Shown here piece after piece: positions 16,564 to 25,277 of a stretch of DNA of 64,000 nucleotides. Every line of letters begins with the position of its first letter. The first letter of the stretch is position 1. Location of the stretch: NCBI RefSeq assembly GCF_900101545.1, contig NZ_FMZU01000019.1, positions 1 to 64,000 of the forward strand, given 5' to 3'. The stretch is from Variovorax sp. CF079. Lineage in GTDB: Bacteria > Pseudomonadota > Gammaproteobacteria > Burkholderiales > Burkholderiaceae_C. Below the pieces are notes generated by a model that saw only the letters and a list, made by a program, of their open reading frames with translations, searched no databases and was not told the origin of the DNA. Made by a program: the position numbers and the translations under genes.

Positions 16564-18135
16564 TCAGCCGGCCTTTGATGCGCTCGTGGCAACCGATACG
16601 CCCCATAGGCGCGGCTTGCCTTCCCAGACCGAGAAGCCGCTGATGCGCTTGCGCACCGCCCAGGCGTCGAGGCCGTTGTACAGCATGATCAGCGGCACCT
16701 GCCGGATCATCTGCGCGTGGATCTGATCGAACAGCGCCTGGCGCTTCTTCGGGTCGGCTTCGGCAAAGCTCTCGTCGATCAGCTTGAGCGCCTGCGGATC
16801 TTCCCAGACCTTGCGCGACTGCTTGTCCTTGGGGCCCGCGAACTGCTCGTAGCTCAGCGCCGGATCGAGGCGCGACGAGTACGTGAACGAGCTGATCTGG
16901 TAGTTGCCACTGTTGTAGCGGTCGAGCTGCGTGGCCCACTCCAGCACCTCGATCTGCGCGTTGATGCCGACGGACTGCATCATGGCCTGCGCGAGCACCG
17001 CCACGGTGTAGCTCGGCACGTGAGCGCGCTTGTTGGTCTGGATGGTGATCTTCTCGCCCTTGTAGCCTGCTTCGCGCAGCAGCTTCGCCGCCAGCGCCGG
17101 GTCGTAGCGGTAGCCCTTCTTCTGCGCCGCGCCGTAAAAGGCCGACCCCTTGTGGATCGCCGAGTTGTTGACCGAGCCGAGGCCCTCGGAAGCCGCCGCC
17201 ACGATCTGCTCCATGTCGAAGGAGGCGGCGATGGCCTGGCGCAGTTTCTCGTTCTTTAGCAGCGGGTCGCGGGTCTGGATCAGCAGCACGTTCTTGGTGG
17301 CCTGGCCGGGCGTCTGCACGGCGAGCTTGCTGTCGGTCTTGAGTTCCTGCACGTCGCTCGCGGTGATCTGGCCCGCATCGACGGCGCCGGACTTCAAACC
17401 TGCGGTGGCAGTGGACCCATCGGGCACGACGAGGAAGCGCACCGTGTCCACCAGCGGCGCCTTCAGGCCCACGTAGCCGTCGGCCTTGCTGCCGGGCGGC
17501 GAGGTGTAGCCCTTGAAGGCCGTGACGGTGACGTACTCGCCGCGTTTCCATTCGCCGAGCTTGAAGGGGCCGGTGCCCACCGGCTTGTCCCAGCTGCCGT
17601 CGGCCTTGACTGAGCTGCGATGAAGAATGGCCGTCATGCCGCAATCGGTGCGCGACAGCGTGTCGAGAAAGATCGCCGAGGGCTTGTTGATCTTCATGAC
17701 GAAGGTGGCGGCGTCGGGTGTCGAGGTTTCGACCACTTTGAGGCCACCGCGGCCGTCGAACTCGCTGAGGCAGCGCCAGTCGGTCTTCGGGTCCATGTAG
17801 CGCTTCCAGCTCCAGTCCACGTCGGCCGAGGTGAGCGGCGCGTCGTTGTGGAACTTCACGCCCTTGCGCAGGCGAAAGGTGTAGGTCAGGCCGTCCTTCG
17901 ACATCTCCACCGACTGCGCGAGCAGCGGGCCCACGCTGCCGTCCTGGCGGTAGCCCACCAGCCCCTCGACCATGTGCAGCACGATGCCGTCGGTGGTGTT
18001 GTCGCGGTTGACGCCGGGGTTGGTGGAGCGGATGTCGGCCGGCTGCGCGACCGTCACGGAGGTCTGGGCGAAGGCGGTGGCGCAGGCGATGGATGCGCCG
18101 CCGATGGCAGCGAGACGGATGAGAAGACGGGGCAT
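16564..18135 (-). CDS. Peptide ABC transporter periplasmic binding protein (family 5)
   Basis: A 523-residue family 5 extracellular solute-binding protein (DppA/OppA/GsiB type). Signal peptide residues 1-23 (ATAFA-QT). Family features include RSTNPG.NRD, a VKFHNDAPLTSADVDWSW block where substrate-binding proteins of this type enter the first lobe, and KLLREAGYKGE late in the protein. The start at 18135 is supported by AAGGAGTACGCCACC. It lies last in the cassette, 40 bases after the double ATPase gene, and delivers substrate to the permeases at 19822-21593. Confidence 0.92.
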   Translation of the reverse strand: MPRLLIRLAAIGGASIACATAFAQTSVTVAQPADIRSTNPGVNRDNTTDGIVLHMVEGLVGYRQDGSVGPLLAQSVEMSKDGLTYTFRLRKGVKFHNDAPLTSADVDWSWKRYMDPKTDWRCLSEFDGRGGLKVVETSTPDAATFVMKINKPSAIFLDTLSRTDCGMTAILHRSSVKADGSWDKPVGTGPFKLGEWKRGEYVTVTAFKGYTSPPGSKADGYVGLKAPLVDTVRFLVVPDGSTATAGLKSGAVDAGQITASDVQELKTDSKLAVQTPGQATKNVLLIQTRDPLLKNEKLRQAIAASFDMEQIVAAASEGLGSVNNSAIHKGSAFYGAAQKKGYRYDPALAAKLLREAGYKGEKITIQTNKRAHVPSYTVAVLAQAMMQSVGINAQIEVLEWATQLDRYNSGNYQISSFTYSSRLDPALSYEQFAGPKDKQSRKVWEDPQALKLIDESFAEADPKKRQALFDQIHAQMIRQVPLIMLYNGLDAWAVRKRISGFSVWEGKPRLWGVSVATSASKAG

Positions 18136-18175
18136 GGTGGCGTACTCCTTCGAAGTCAGTATGGGAAAAGGGCTC

Positions 18176-19825
18176 TCAGGCCGCAACGGCGGCGCCGAAG
18201 CGCCAGCGCAGCCGCACGCCGCCGCTGTCGGTGGACTCGAGTGCCGGAATGGCCGAGAGCAGCTTGCGCGTGTAGTCCTGCTGCGGATGGTCGAACACCG
18301 CGTCGCGCGTGCCCTGCTCGACGATGCGTCCGTCCTGCATCACGATCACCCGGTCGGCCACCTGCTCCACCACGCCGAGGTCGTGGCTGATGAAGAGGCA
18401 CGAGAAGCCGTGGCGCTTCTGCAGTTCGGCGAACAGTGCGAGCACCTGCGCGCGCACCGTCACGTCGAGCGCCGAGACCGGCTCGTCGGCGATCACGAAT
18501 TCGGGCCGGCGCACGACCGCGCGCGCGATCGCCACGCGCTGCCGCTGGCCACCCGAGAGCTCGTGCGCGTGGCGCGGTGCGAAGCCCGATCCGAGGCCCA
18601 CCTCGTCGAGCACTTCCTGCACGCGCCGCCCCTTGTCGACGGCAGACATGTTCCGCAGCAACCGCAGGCCTTCGCCCACCAGCTGGCCGATGGTCATGCG
18701 CGGGTCGAGCGAGGCGTACGGGTCCTGGAAAACCATCTGGCACTGCAGCCGGTAGTCGAACCAGCGGGGGTCCGAGCGCGCGATCTGCCGGCCGCGGAAC
18801 AGGATCTCGCCGCCGCTGGGCCGCAGCAGCCCGGCGATGGCGCGCCCCAGCGTGGTCTTGCCCGAGCCCGAGCCGCCGACGACCGCCACCACCTCGCGCG
18901 GGCGCACCGCCAGGTCGATGCCGTGCAGCGCGCGCTTGGGTACCGCCTTGGCGAAGAGCCGGCGATGACCGGGATAGTCGACGACGAGGTTGCGCACCTC
19001 GACCACCGGCGCTTCCTCCGCCACCGGCCGCGCGGGTAGGCGCCGCGGCATGGCCTCGAGCAGCTCGCGCGTGTAGGGGTGTTGCGGGCGCGCAAGCAGG
19101 TCGTCGGTGTTGCCGATCTCCTTCACCTCGCCGTGCCGCATCACGACCACGCGCTGGGTGAAGCGGGCCACCATCGGCAGGTCGTGGCTGATCATCAGCA
19201 CGGCGGTGCGGTGCTCGCGCGTGAGGCCGACCATCAGCTCCAGCACGTCGCGCTGCACCACGGCGTCGAGCGCGGTGGTGGGCTCGTCGGCGATCAGCAG
19301 CGCGGGCTGCAGCAGCATCACCGAGGCCAGCATCATCCGCTGTCGCATGCCGCCCGAGAACTCGTGCGGCCACGCACCGAGCGCGGCCTGCGGATCGCGA
19401 ATGCCGACGCGCGCGAGCATGTCGAGGATCAGCGCGCGGCGCGCATCCGGCGGCAGCTCGCGCCGGTGCAGCGCCAGCGCCTCGCCGAGCTGGCGGCCGA
19501 TGGTCATCGACGGGTTGAGCGAGGTCATGGGCTCCTGGAACACCATGCCGACCCGCAGGCCGCGCAGTTCGCGCAACCGCTGCGGCCTTGCCTGCGCAAG
19601 GTCTTCGCCCTCGAAGAGGATGCGGCCTGCGGTACGCACCAGCGGCGGCGGCGTGAGGCCCATGATGGCGCGCGCGGCCTGCGTCTTGCCGCTGCCGGAT
19701 TCGCCGACGATGCCGACCATCTCGCCGGGCGCGATGTCGAACGAGACCTTGCGCACGATCTCGCGGCCGCCCGCGCCGACGGCGAGCGTGAGGCCCTCCA
19801 CGCTGACCAGGGGAGTCGTCGTCAT
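18176..19825 (-). CDS. Fused double ATP-binding subunit of a peptide ABC transporter (GsiA-like)
   Basis: A 549-residue protein with two complete ABC ATPase halves, like GsiA or DppD-DppF fused. First half: Walker A GESGSGKT at 41-48, signature FSGGMRQR at 156-163, Walker B LLIADEP at 176-182. Second half: Walker A GGSGSGKT at 317-324, signature LSGGQRQR and FVIADEP. The first signature has Met where Gln is usual, a common OppD-type variant. The ATG at 19825 overlaps the permease stop in an ATGA, so translation is coupled. It powers uptake through the two permeases. Confidence 0.92.
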   Translation of the reverse strand: MTTTPLVSVEGLTLAVGAGGREIVRKVSFDIAPGEMVGIVGESGSGKTQAARAIMGLTPPPLVRTAGRILFEGEDLAQARPQRLRELRGLRVGMVFQEPMTSLNPSMTIGRQLGEALALHRRELPPDARRALILDMLARVGIRDPQAALGAWPHEFSGGMRQRMMLASVMLLQPALLIADEPTTALDAVVQRDVLELMVGLTREHRTAVLMISHDLPMVARFTQRVVVMRHGEVKEIGNTDDLLARPQHPYTRELLEAMPRRLPARPVAEEAPVVEVRNLVVDYPGHRRLFAKAVPKRALHGIDLAVRPREVVAVVGGSGSGKTTLGRAIAGLLRPSGGEILFRGRQIARSDPRWFDYRLQCQMVFQDPYASLDPRMTIGQLVGEGLRLLRNMSAVDKGRRVQEVLDEVGLGSGFAPRHAHELSGGQRQRVAIARAVVRRPEFVIADEPVSALDVTVRAQVLALFAELQKRHGFSCLFISHDLGVVEQVADRVIVMQDGRIVEQGTRDAVFDHPQQDYTRKLLSAIPALESTDSGGVRLRWRFGAAVAA

Positions 19826-20652
19826 TGCACGCCTTTCATGCGCGGATCGAGCCAGTCGCGCACCGCATCGCCTAGCAGGTTGATGCCGAGCAGCGTCAGC
19901 GCGATGCACAGGCCCGGAAGAATCGAAAGATGGCTGGCCTGCGCCATGAAGGGCCGCGCCGAGGAGAGCATGTTGCCCCATGTGGGCGCCGGCGGCGGCA
20001 CGCCGAGGCCCAGGAACGAGAGAGCGCTCTCGGCCAGGATCACCCAGCCGAACATCGAGGTGGCCAGCACCGTCAGCGGCGCGGTGCAGTTGGGCAGCAC
20101 GTGCCGGAACATGGTGTAGAGCTCGGAGTTGCCGAGCACGCGCGAGGATTCGACGAACTCCTTCTCGCGCAGCGACAGCACCGTGCCGCGCACGATGCGG
20201 GTGACCGAGGGCGTGTAGGCCAGGCCCAGCGCGAGGATGATGCCGTACTGGTTGGCGCCGACCACCGCGAGCAGGCCCAGCGCCAGCAGCAGGCCGGGGA
20301 AGGCCAGCAGCGCATTGTTGAAGGCCATCACGATGCGGTCGGTCCAGCCGCGCAGGAAGCCGGTCAGCACGCCGACGATGCTACCCGCGACGATGGAGAA
20401 GCTCACCGTCAGCAGGCTGATCCAGACGCTCGTCGAGGCGCCGGCCATGAGGCGCGAGAATTCGTCGCGGCCGAATTCGTCGGTGCCCAGCAGGTAGCTG
20501 CCGCCCGGCGGCCTGAGGCGGGAACCGAAGTTGATTCGCAGCGGATCGTGCGGCGTCCAGAACTGACTCAATACCGCCGCGAGTGCGACGGCGCCGACGA
20601 TCAGGATGCCCACCAGGGCATTGAGGGGAATGCGTTGCTTGCGGAATTTCAT
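19822..20652 (-). CDS. ABC transporter permease, DppC/GsiD type
   Basis: A 276-residue inner-membrane permease with a first transmembrane segment near residues 12-30 (ALVGILIVGAVALAAVL), the N-terminal OppC-type domain (LLGTDEFGRDEFSRLMAGA) and a conserved EAA-like loop (...SRVLGNSELYTMFRHVLPN) that contacts the ATPase. It starts at 20652 with an ATGA overlap on the preceding permease and ends with an ATGA overlap on the ATPase gene. With its DppB-type partner it forms the channel of the importer. Confidence 0.92.
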   Translation of the reverse strand: MKFRKQRIPLNALVGILIVGAVALAAVLSQFWTPHDPLRINFGSRLRPPGGSYLLGTDEFGRDEFSRLMAGASTSVWISLLTVSFSIVAGSIVGVLTGFLRGWTDRIVMAFNNALLAFPGLLLALGLLAVVGANQYGIILALGLAYTPSVTRIVRGTVLSLREKEFVESSRVLGNSELYTMFRHVLPNCTAPLTVLATSMFGWVILAESALSFLGLGVPPPAPTWGNMLSSARPFMAQASHLSILPGLCIALTLLGINLLGDAVRDWLDPRMKGVQ

Positions 20653-21593
20653 TCGACAGCCACCCGTGGGTCGAAGATCGGATAGCAAAGGTCGATGACG
20701 AGGTTCACCGCCACGTAGACCGCGGCGACGAACAGTAGGCAGCCCTGGATCACCGGGTAGTCGCGCGCGAAGATCGCGTCCACCAACAGCCGGCCGAGGC
20801 CGGGAATGGTGAACACCGTCTCGACCACCGCGATGCCGCCGAGCAGGTTGCCGAGCACGAGCCCGATCAGCGTCCAGGTCGGGCCGAATGCGTTCTTGAA
20901 GGCATGGCGCATCAGCACCGCACGCTCCGACAGGCCCTTGGCGCGCGCGTGGGTGATGTAGTCGAGGCGCAGCACCTCGAGCGTGCTGGCGCGCGCCATG
21001 CGCATCAGCACTCCGATCTCATGCAGGAAAAGCGTGAGCACTGGCAGCACCAGATAAAGCAGGCCGGCCCTCCAGTCTTCGGCGAGCGACACGTAGCCGA
21101 CCACCGGCAGCCAGCCCAGCTTGAGGCCGAACAGCAGCAACAGCAGCAGGCCGAGCCAGAACGTCGGGATCGACACCAGCAGCGTGGCCGAGCCGACGAG
21201 CAGCAGGTCGGGTGCGCGGTTCTGCTTCCAGGCGGCGATCATGCCGGCGGGCACCGCCACCAGCGCGGCCAGCGCCACCGCGGCCAGCACGATGCGGCCG
21301 CTGATGAGGAAGCGCTCGGCCACCAGCGGCAGCACGTCCTGGCCGCTGTTGATCGAGGTGCCGAGGTCGCCCTGCAGCACGCGGCCGAACCAGATGCCGA
21401 ACTGGGCCGGCACCGAGCGGTCCAGACCCAGACGGGCGCGCAGGTCCGCAAGGCTGGCGGGCGTGGCCAGGTCGCCGAGCAGCAATTGCGCGGGGTCGCC
21501 GGGAATGAGCCGTATCAGGATGAAGACCGACACCGCCACGATGAGCAGTGTGGGAATCGCCATCGCGATGCGGGCCGCAGCGAAACGGAACAT
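20649..21593 (-). CDS. ABC transporter permease, DppB/GsiC type
   Basis: A 314-residue permease with about six membrane helices, starting with the typical OppB-type segment (ILIRLIPGDPAQLLLG) and a large external loop ending FGIWFGRVLQGDLGTS. The ATPase-contact loop reads DYITHARAKGLSERAVLMRHAFKN as two adjoining motifs. It is the first transporter gene after the alpha/beta hydrolase, 22 bases downstream of it. Confidence 0.92.
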   Translation of the reverse strand: MFRFAAARIAMAIPTLLIVAVSVFILIRLIPGDPAQLLLGDLATPASLADLRARLGLDRSVPAQFGIWFGRVLQGDLGTSINSGQDVLPLVAERFLISGRIVLAAVALAALVAVPAGMIAAWKQNRAPDLLLVGSATLLVSIPTFWLGLLLLLLFGLKLGWLPVVGYVSLAEDWRAGLLYLVLPVLTLFLHEIGVLMRMARASTLEVLRLDYITHARAKGLSERAVLMRHAFKNAFGPTWTLIGLVLGNLLGGIAVVETVFTIPGLGRLLVDAIFARDYPVIQGCLLFVAAVYVAVNLVIDLCYPIFDPRVAVE

Positions 21594-21615
21594 GGGCCTG
21601 TCTCCTTGCGCGTTC

Positions 21616-22512
21616 TCAGCCCGGGATCGACGATGGCGACGGGGACGGCGTGGCGCGAAGCTCGCGTAGCACGCGGGCGAGGAAGTCCTGCACCCGCCCG
21701 ACGCAGGCCAGGCCGTTGTGCGGCACGTTGTCCAGCAGGTCGAAGACGACCTGCACGCCGGCCGCTTCGAAGGAGCGGCGCAGGGTTTGCAGCCGCTCGG
21801 GTCGCGTGGGGCCCGCGTCGTTGGCGCCCGGCATGAAGTGCTTTCCGCCGGGCCTGTGGGTGATCTCCCAGGTCTCGATGTCGGCCTTGCCGGCCACCAT
21901 GTGGACCGGCACGCGGCGCAGCGCCTCGAGGTCGAGCGGCTTGCCGAAGCGGGTGTCGAAATCCTGCGTGCCGACCCACCAGCCCTGCTGCGGATCGATC
22001 TGCGTCACCGAACCGGGTGCGCCGATGGACACGGCCCACAGGCGCTCCGGGTGCAGCAGCGCGAAGCGGTTGGCGAACTGCCCGCCGCCCGAGTAGCCGA
22101 AGAGCGCGAAGCGGTTGAAGTCGCAATCGAACTTCTCGCCCACCTCGGCCACCATGTCGAGCAGGATCCGGTCGTAGCGGATGTCGGCCTCGATCAGCTG
22201 CTTGAAGCCGTCGCGGTTGCCGTCGCCGCGCACGCCGACCGGAAACAGCGGGCACAGCACGATGCAGTCGTTCCACTTGGCGAAGCCGCTGAAGGCCTCC
22301 CGGTAGTTGACGAAGGCGCGGCCGGTGCCGTGCATCACGACGATCAGTTGCATGGGCCGCGTGCCGGCGCTGCCGATGTGGTGCGGCACGTAGGTGCAGT
22401 ACGAGAAGCGCGGATCGCTGCGCGAGGCGTAGATGGTGCTGGGACCCAGGTCGTAGATGGCGCGTGCGCGCTGTTCGGCCTGAACGAAAGAAGCCTCGGG
22501 GGTTTCGAGCAT
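21616..22512 (-). CDS. Cytoplasmic alpha/beta hydrolase in the peptide-importer cassette
   Basis: A 298-residue alpha/beta hydrolase without a signal peptide. The oxyanion segment is VVMHGTGR (58-65), the nucleophile elbow GYSGGG places Ser141, and a C-terminal NVPHNGL offers the catalytic His. The ATG at 22512 was taken because it falls after the stop of the preceding gene; an upstream frame overlapping that gene looks non-coding. Located between the C45 gene and the permeases, it probably works on the imported compound or its product, for example as an ester or amide hydrolase. The substrate is not known. Confidence 0.82.
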   Translation of the reverse strand: MLETPEASFVQAEQRARAIYDLGPSTIYASRSDPRFSYCTYVPHHIGSAGTRPMQLIVVMHGTGRAFVNYREAFSGFAKWNDCIVLCPLFPVGVRGDGNRDGFKQLIEADIRYDRILLDMVAEVGEKFDCDFNRFALFGYSGGGQFANRFALLHPERLWAVSIGAPGSVTQIDPQQGWWVGTQDFDTRFGKPLDLEALRRVPVHMVAGKADIETWEITHRPGGKHFMPGANDAGPTRPERLQTLRRSFEAAGVQVVFDLLDNVPHNGLACVGRVQDFLARVLRELRATPSPSPSSIPG

Positions 22513-22556
22513 GGCGGTGTGTAGGTGCGTATGAAAGGGTATGCGCCGGCGGCGGG

Positions 22557-23690
22557 CTACAACGTGTATTCCTGGAAGTTGCGTGCCTCGTAGGGCTTGC
22601 GCGCGATCCACATCGTCTTGTTGCCGGCGTCGATCAGGGTGGTCGCCACGGTGGCGGAGATGCTGGCGAAGCTCGCGGGTTTGGGCGAGCGCAGCACGCC
22701 GTCGGGCTTGCCGAATTCATCGGCGAGGATCGCCTTCACATGGTCCCAGCAGATCGGGCCCGAGACGCGGCGCAGCGCGTTCTCGACCCGGTCCTGGCGG
22801 TAGAGGCTGTCGACCCGCTCGCCCATGTACGGGTCGCGCAGCTTGACGCGCGCGGCCGGGCAGAGCCAGTGGTTGGTATGCACCAGCAGGTCGTCCTCGG
22901 GCATGACCCAGAAGATCTCGCCCGGCGAGGTTTCGAGGCTCATGCCTGCGCCGTCGCCGGCACCGGCCTGCGCCAGGATCATGTTGTTGGCGCAATAGCG
23001 CCGCGAGTCCCAGATCGCCCGCATGGCCTGCGCCAGGTTGGCGGCTTCGAGCACGCGACGGCGCAGCAGCACCAGCGGCACGCCGGCGCCCTTGCGGAAG
23101 TCTTCGTCGCTGGAGAGGGAGTTGCCGGTCAGCGAGACGCCATTGGCATTGAAGCCATGGCGCGCAAGCGCGCCGGCCTCGGTGAAGCTCAGGATGTCGG
23201 GACCCTCTTCTCGGCGGATGCGCAACACGATGCCTGTGTCCACGCATTCTTCGCGCCAGTCCCAGTTATGGGCATGCATGAGGCGGCCGGTGGCTGAGCG
23301 GCCGGGCAGCACGAGCAGGCCGGTGCAGTCGCCGTCTTCCGACGACGGGGCCTTGGCCGGTGCTTCGAGCGACTGCTGGAGGTCGGCATGGCCGAACATC
23401 ATCTCGGTGCGGCAGTTGATCGTGATGACGTCCTCCAGCGTCGCACCCGCGCCTTCGGCGATGCCGCGCAGTTCCTCGAGATAGGTGGCGTCATAGGCCT
23501 CGATGACCTGGGCCATCGATTGCGCGAGGCGCCGCAGCGTGGCCTCGTCGACGCCGCGTTTGCCGAGCTGCGACTTGTAGAGCGCGATGCTGCGCGCCAC
23601 GCGCTCAGGCACGGCGCGGCCATGCTGCACGCCACGCGCATGCGGCGTGCCGGAAACATCGACAAGGGGAAAGTATCGGGGGGTTGTCAT
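22557..23690 (-). CDS. C45-family peptidase / acyl-CoA:6-aminopenicillanate acyltransferase-like Ntn hydrolase
   Basis: A 377-residue protein of the AAT/C45 family, Ntn hydrolases that self-cleave before a Cys and then cleave or transfer acyl groups on amides. Features: ISAT-like N-terminal helical part (GTPHARGVQHG at 14-24), the candidate autocleavage site DGDCTGLLV with Cys122, MHAHNWDW after it, and the glycine/asparagine-rich core (NANGVSLTGNSL). It begins the cassette, divergent from a LysR gene. Neighbouring import genes suggest that the substrate is an N-acyl amino acid, beta-lactam-like or peptide amide; this is inference. Confidence 0.88.
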   Translation of the reverse strand: MTTPRYFPLVDVSGTPHARGVQHGRAVPERVARSIALYKSQLGKRGVDEATLRRLAQSMAQVIEAYDATYLEELRGIAEGAGATLEDVITINCRTEMMFGHADLQQSLEAPAKAPSSEDGDCTGLLVLPGRSATGRLMHAHNWDWREECVDTGIVLRIRREEGPDILSFTEAGALARHGFNANGVSLTGNSLSSDEDFRKGAGVPLVLLRRRVLEAANLAQAMRAIWDSRRYCANNMILAQAGAGDGAGMSLETSPGEIFWVMPEDDLLVHTNHWLCPAARVKLRDPYMGERVDSLYRQDRVENALRRVSGPICWDHVKAILADEFGKPDGVLRSPKPASFASISATVATTLIDAGNKTMWIARKPYEARNFQEYTL

Positions 23691-23769
23691 GTTGCTTGAG
23701 CCACTTTGTCATTCGCTTGTCGCCGCGAGCGGGTAGCGATGGGGGTGGATTGTTTTGCAAGAACAGAAA

Positions 23770-23818
23770 AAGATAAATTTAAAAATCATTTAGCATCAAT
23801 AAAGAAATTATTTATCTT
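23770..23818. promoter_or_regulatory. AT-rich divergent control region with 9-bp inverted repeat
   Basis: The 155-base gap between the C45 gene (minus) and the LysR gene (plus) contains an AT-rich island, unusual in this GC-rich sequence. AAGATAAAT at 23770-23778 is matched exactly by ATTTATCTT at 23810-23818, with 31 bases between them. Its position between a LysR gene and a divergent operon fits a LysR operator. Which regulator binds is inference. Confidence 0.45.
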
Positions 23819-23845
23819 GAAGCTGTCTTCATCCGTGCCTCGGCC

Positions 23846-24763
23846 ATGAGCACCATCCGCTTTCTTCGCACCTTCGTGGCCGCAGCGCGAGGCGGTTCCT
23901 TTGCCGCGGCGGCCGATCAGGTCGCGTTGACGCAGGCGGCCGTCGGCCAGCAGATGCGCGCGCTGGAGGCGGAACTGAAGAAAACGCTCTTCGACAAGAC
24001 CGGCCGCACCATGACGCTGAGCCCCGCGGGCCATCTGCTGCTGCCGCGGGCCGAAGCACTGCTCGCGCACTACGAGGCGATGCGGCAGGACCTACAGGAC
24101 CAGCGGCAGATCGCCGGAACCATCAAGCTCGGCTCGCTGATCTCGGCCATGGGATTGCTCTCGAGCACGCTGGCAACGCTCAAATCGCTCCATCCCAACC
24201 TCGAGGTCGAGCTCAGAGTCCGGGAGCAGTCGCGACTGGCGGAGGACGTGATGAGTGGAGAACTCGATGCCGCGGTGGTCGTTGAGCGCCCATGGCCGGA
24301 CAAGCCCGGCTTGCTGTGGACGCCCTGCTACGAAGAGACGCTCACTGTGATCGCGAATTCGAGCATCGCCGCGCTCGACACCCCCATTGCGGGCTTGTTC
24401 GCAAACCATCCCTTCATCCGCTTCGACCGGCGCACGCCGACGGGTGCACGCATCGACCGGATCCTGCGCCGGCTGCAGTTGGTTCCCAGGGAGTTCCTGG
24501 AGCTCAATTCGCTGCTCTCGATCGTCGAACTGGTGCGAAAGAACGTGGGCTTCACCATGGCGCCGCTGCTCAATAACTTCGATTGGGAAAGCGACCCCGG
24601 ACTGCGCGTGCTGCAGCTGCCCGGCCGGCCGATTGCCCGTCGCCTGGGCATGCTGGAGAGCGGCCGGCGCAGCCACATCACGGGCGTGGTTCGCGAGGAG
24701 CTATTGGCGCACCTCCGCCGGGCGAAGCCCGGCGGCCGATCCATCGCCAGCGTCTCATCGTGA
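23846..24763 (+). CDS. LysR-family regulator, divergent from the C45/peptide-importer cassette
   Basis: A 305-residue LysR regulator: IRFLRTFVAAARGGSFAAAA and VALTQAAVGQQMRALE form the winged helix, followed by an effector domain that begins GTIKLGSLISAMGL. Its pattern is close to that of the LysR at 15150, suggesting a duplication. It faces the C45 gene across the AT-rich region with a 9-bp inverted repeat, so it is the likely regulator of the minus-strand cassette that ends at 16564. Confidence 0.9.
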   Translation: MSTIRFLRTFVAAARGGSFAAAADQVALTQAAVGQQMRALEAELKKTLFDKTGRTMTLSPAGHLLLPRAEALLAHYEAMRQDLQDQRQIAGTIKLGSLISAMGLLSSTLATLKSLHPNLEVELRVREQSRLAEDVMSGELDAAVVVERPWPDKPGLLWTPCYEETLTVIANSSIAALDTPIAGLFANHPFIRFDRRTPTGARIDRILRRLQLVPREFLELNSLLSIVELVRKNVGFTMAPLLNNFDWESDPGLRVLQLPGRPIARRLGMLESGRRSHITGVVREELLAHLRRAKPGGRSIASVSS

Positions 24764-24781
24764 AAGCACCGTCAAGAACTT

Positions 24782-25277
24782 TCAAGCGCGGGGCAACACG
24801 AGCCGAAAGGCACTGCCGCGCCCCAGTGCGCTGTCGAGCAACACCTTGCCGCCGTGCCGCTGGGCCACGGTCTTGACAAAGGCCAACCCGAGCCCGGCCC
24901 CGTCGATGTTTGCTGTGGCGCTGCCTCGAACGAAGGGCTCGAACGCCTGCGTCCGGAGTTCTTCGGCGATGCCGGGTCCTTCGTCCTTCACCAGCACGGC
25001 CCATGCACGCGGAAGCGATTCGACCGCGCAGGTGATCGACGAGCCCGCCGGCGAACAAGGCGAGATCGAACTCATTCTGCGTCAGCGCAACAGGCCTGCC
25101 GTCGATCTCCAGTTGCCGGGTCGCAAGCACGAAGCGGTAGCGTCCCCAGACCTGCTCTTCGGGCTGCGTGTCCAGGTAGGCGCGCCGCAGCAGCGCGCGC
25201 ACGCGAGCGGCCAGCTCGCCTACCCGCATGGGATTGACCATGAAGTCGTCCGCCCCCGCTGCATCGGCTTGAACCAC
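24782..25277 (-). pseudogene. Remnant of a two-component system: response regulator fused by deletion to a histidine-kinase tail
   Basis: On the minus strand, 25277-25053 encodes the end of a receiver domain (AGADDFMVNPMRVGELAARV, where the conserved KP has become NP), a linker and the start of an OmpR-type winged helix (...DGRPVALTQNEFDLALF). Between about 25053 and 25036 the reading frame shifts by one and continues as the ATP-binding end of a histidine kinase: VKDEGPGIAEEL (G1 box), FEPFVRG, AGLGLAFVKTVAQRHGG (G2 box), ending at 24782. The receiver's phosphoryl Asp, most of the DNA-binding domain, and the kinase sensor, His box and N box are gone. No functional product is expected. The upstream edge abuts short tandem repeats. 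Confidence 0.8.

Noticed and set aside
21616..22611. Longer version of the alpha/beta hydrolase starting at 22611
   Set aside because: The extra 33 residues overlap the C45 gene and are Arg-rich without hydrolase features; the ATG at 22512 follows the C45 stop by 44 bases.
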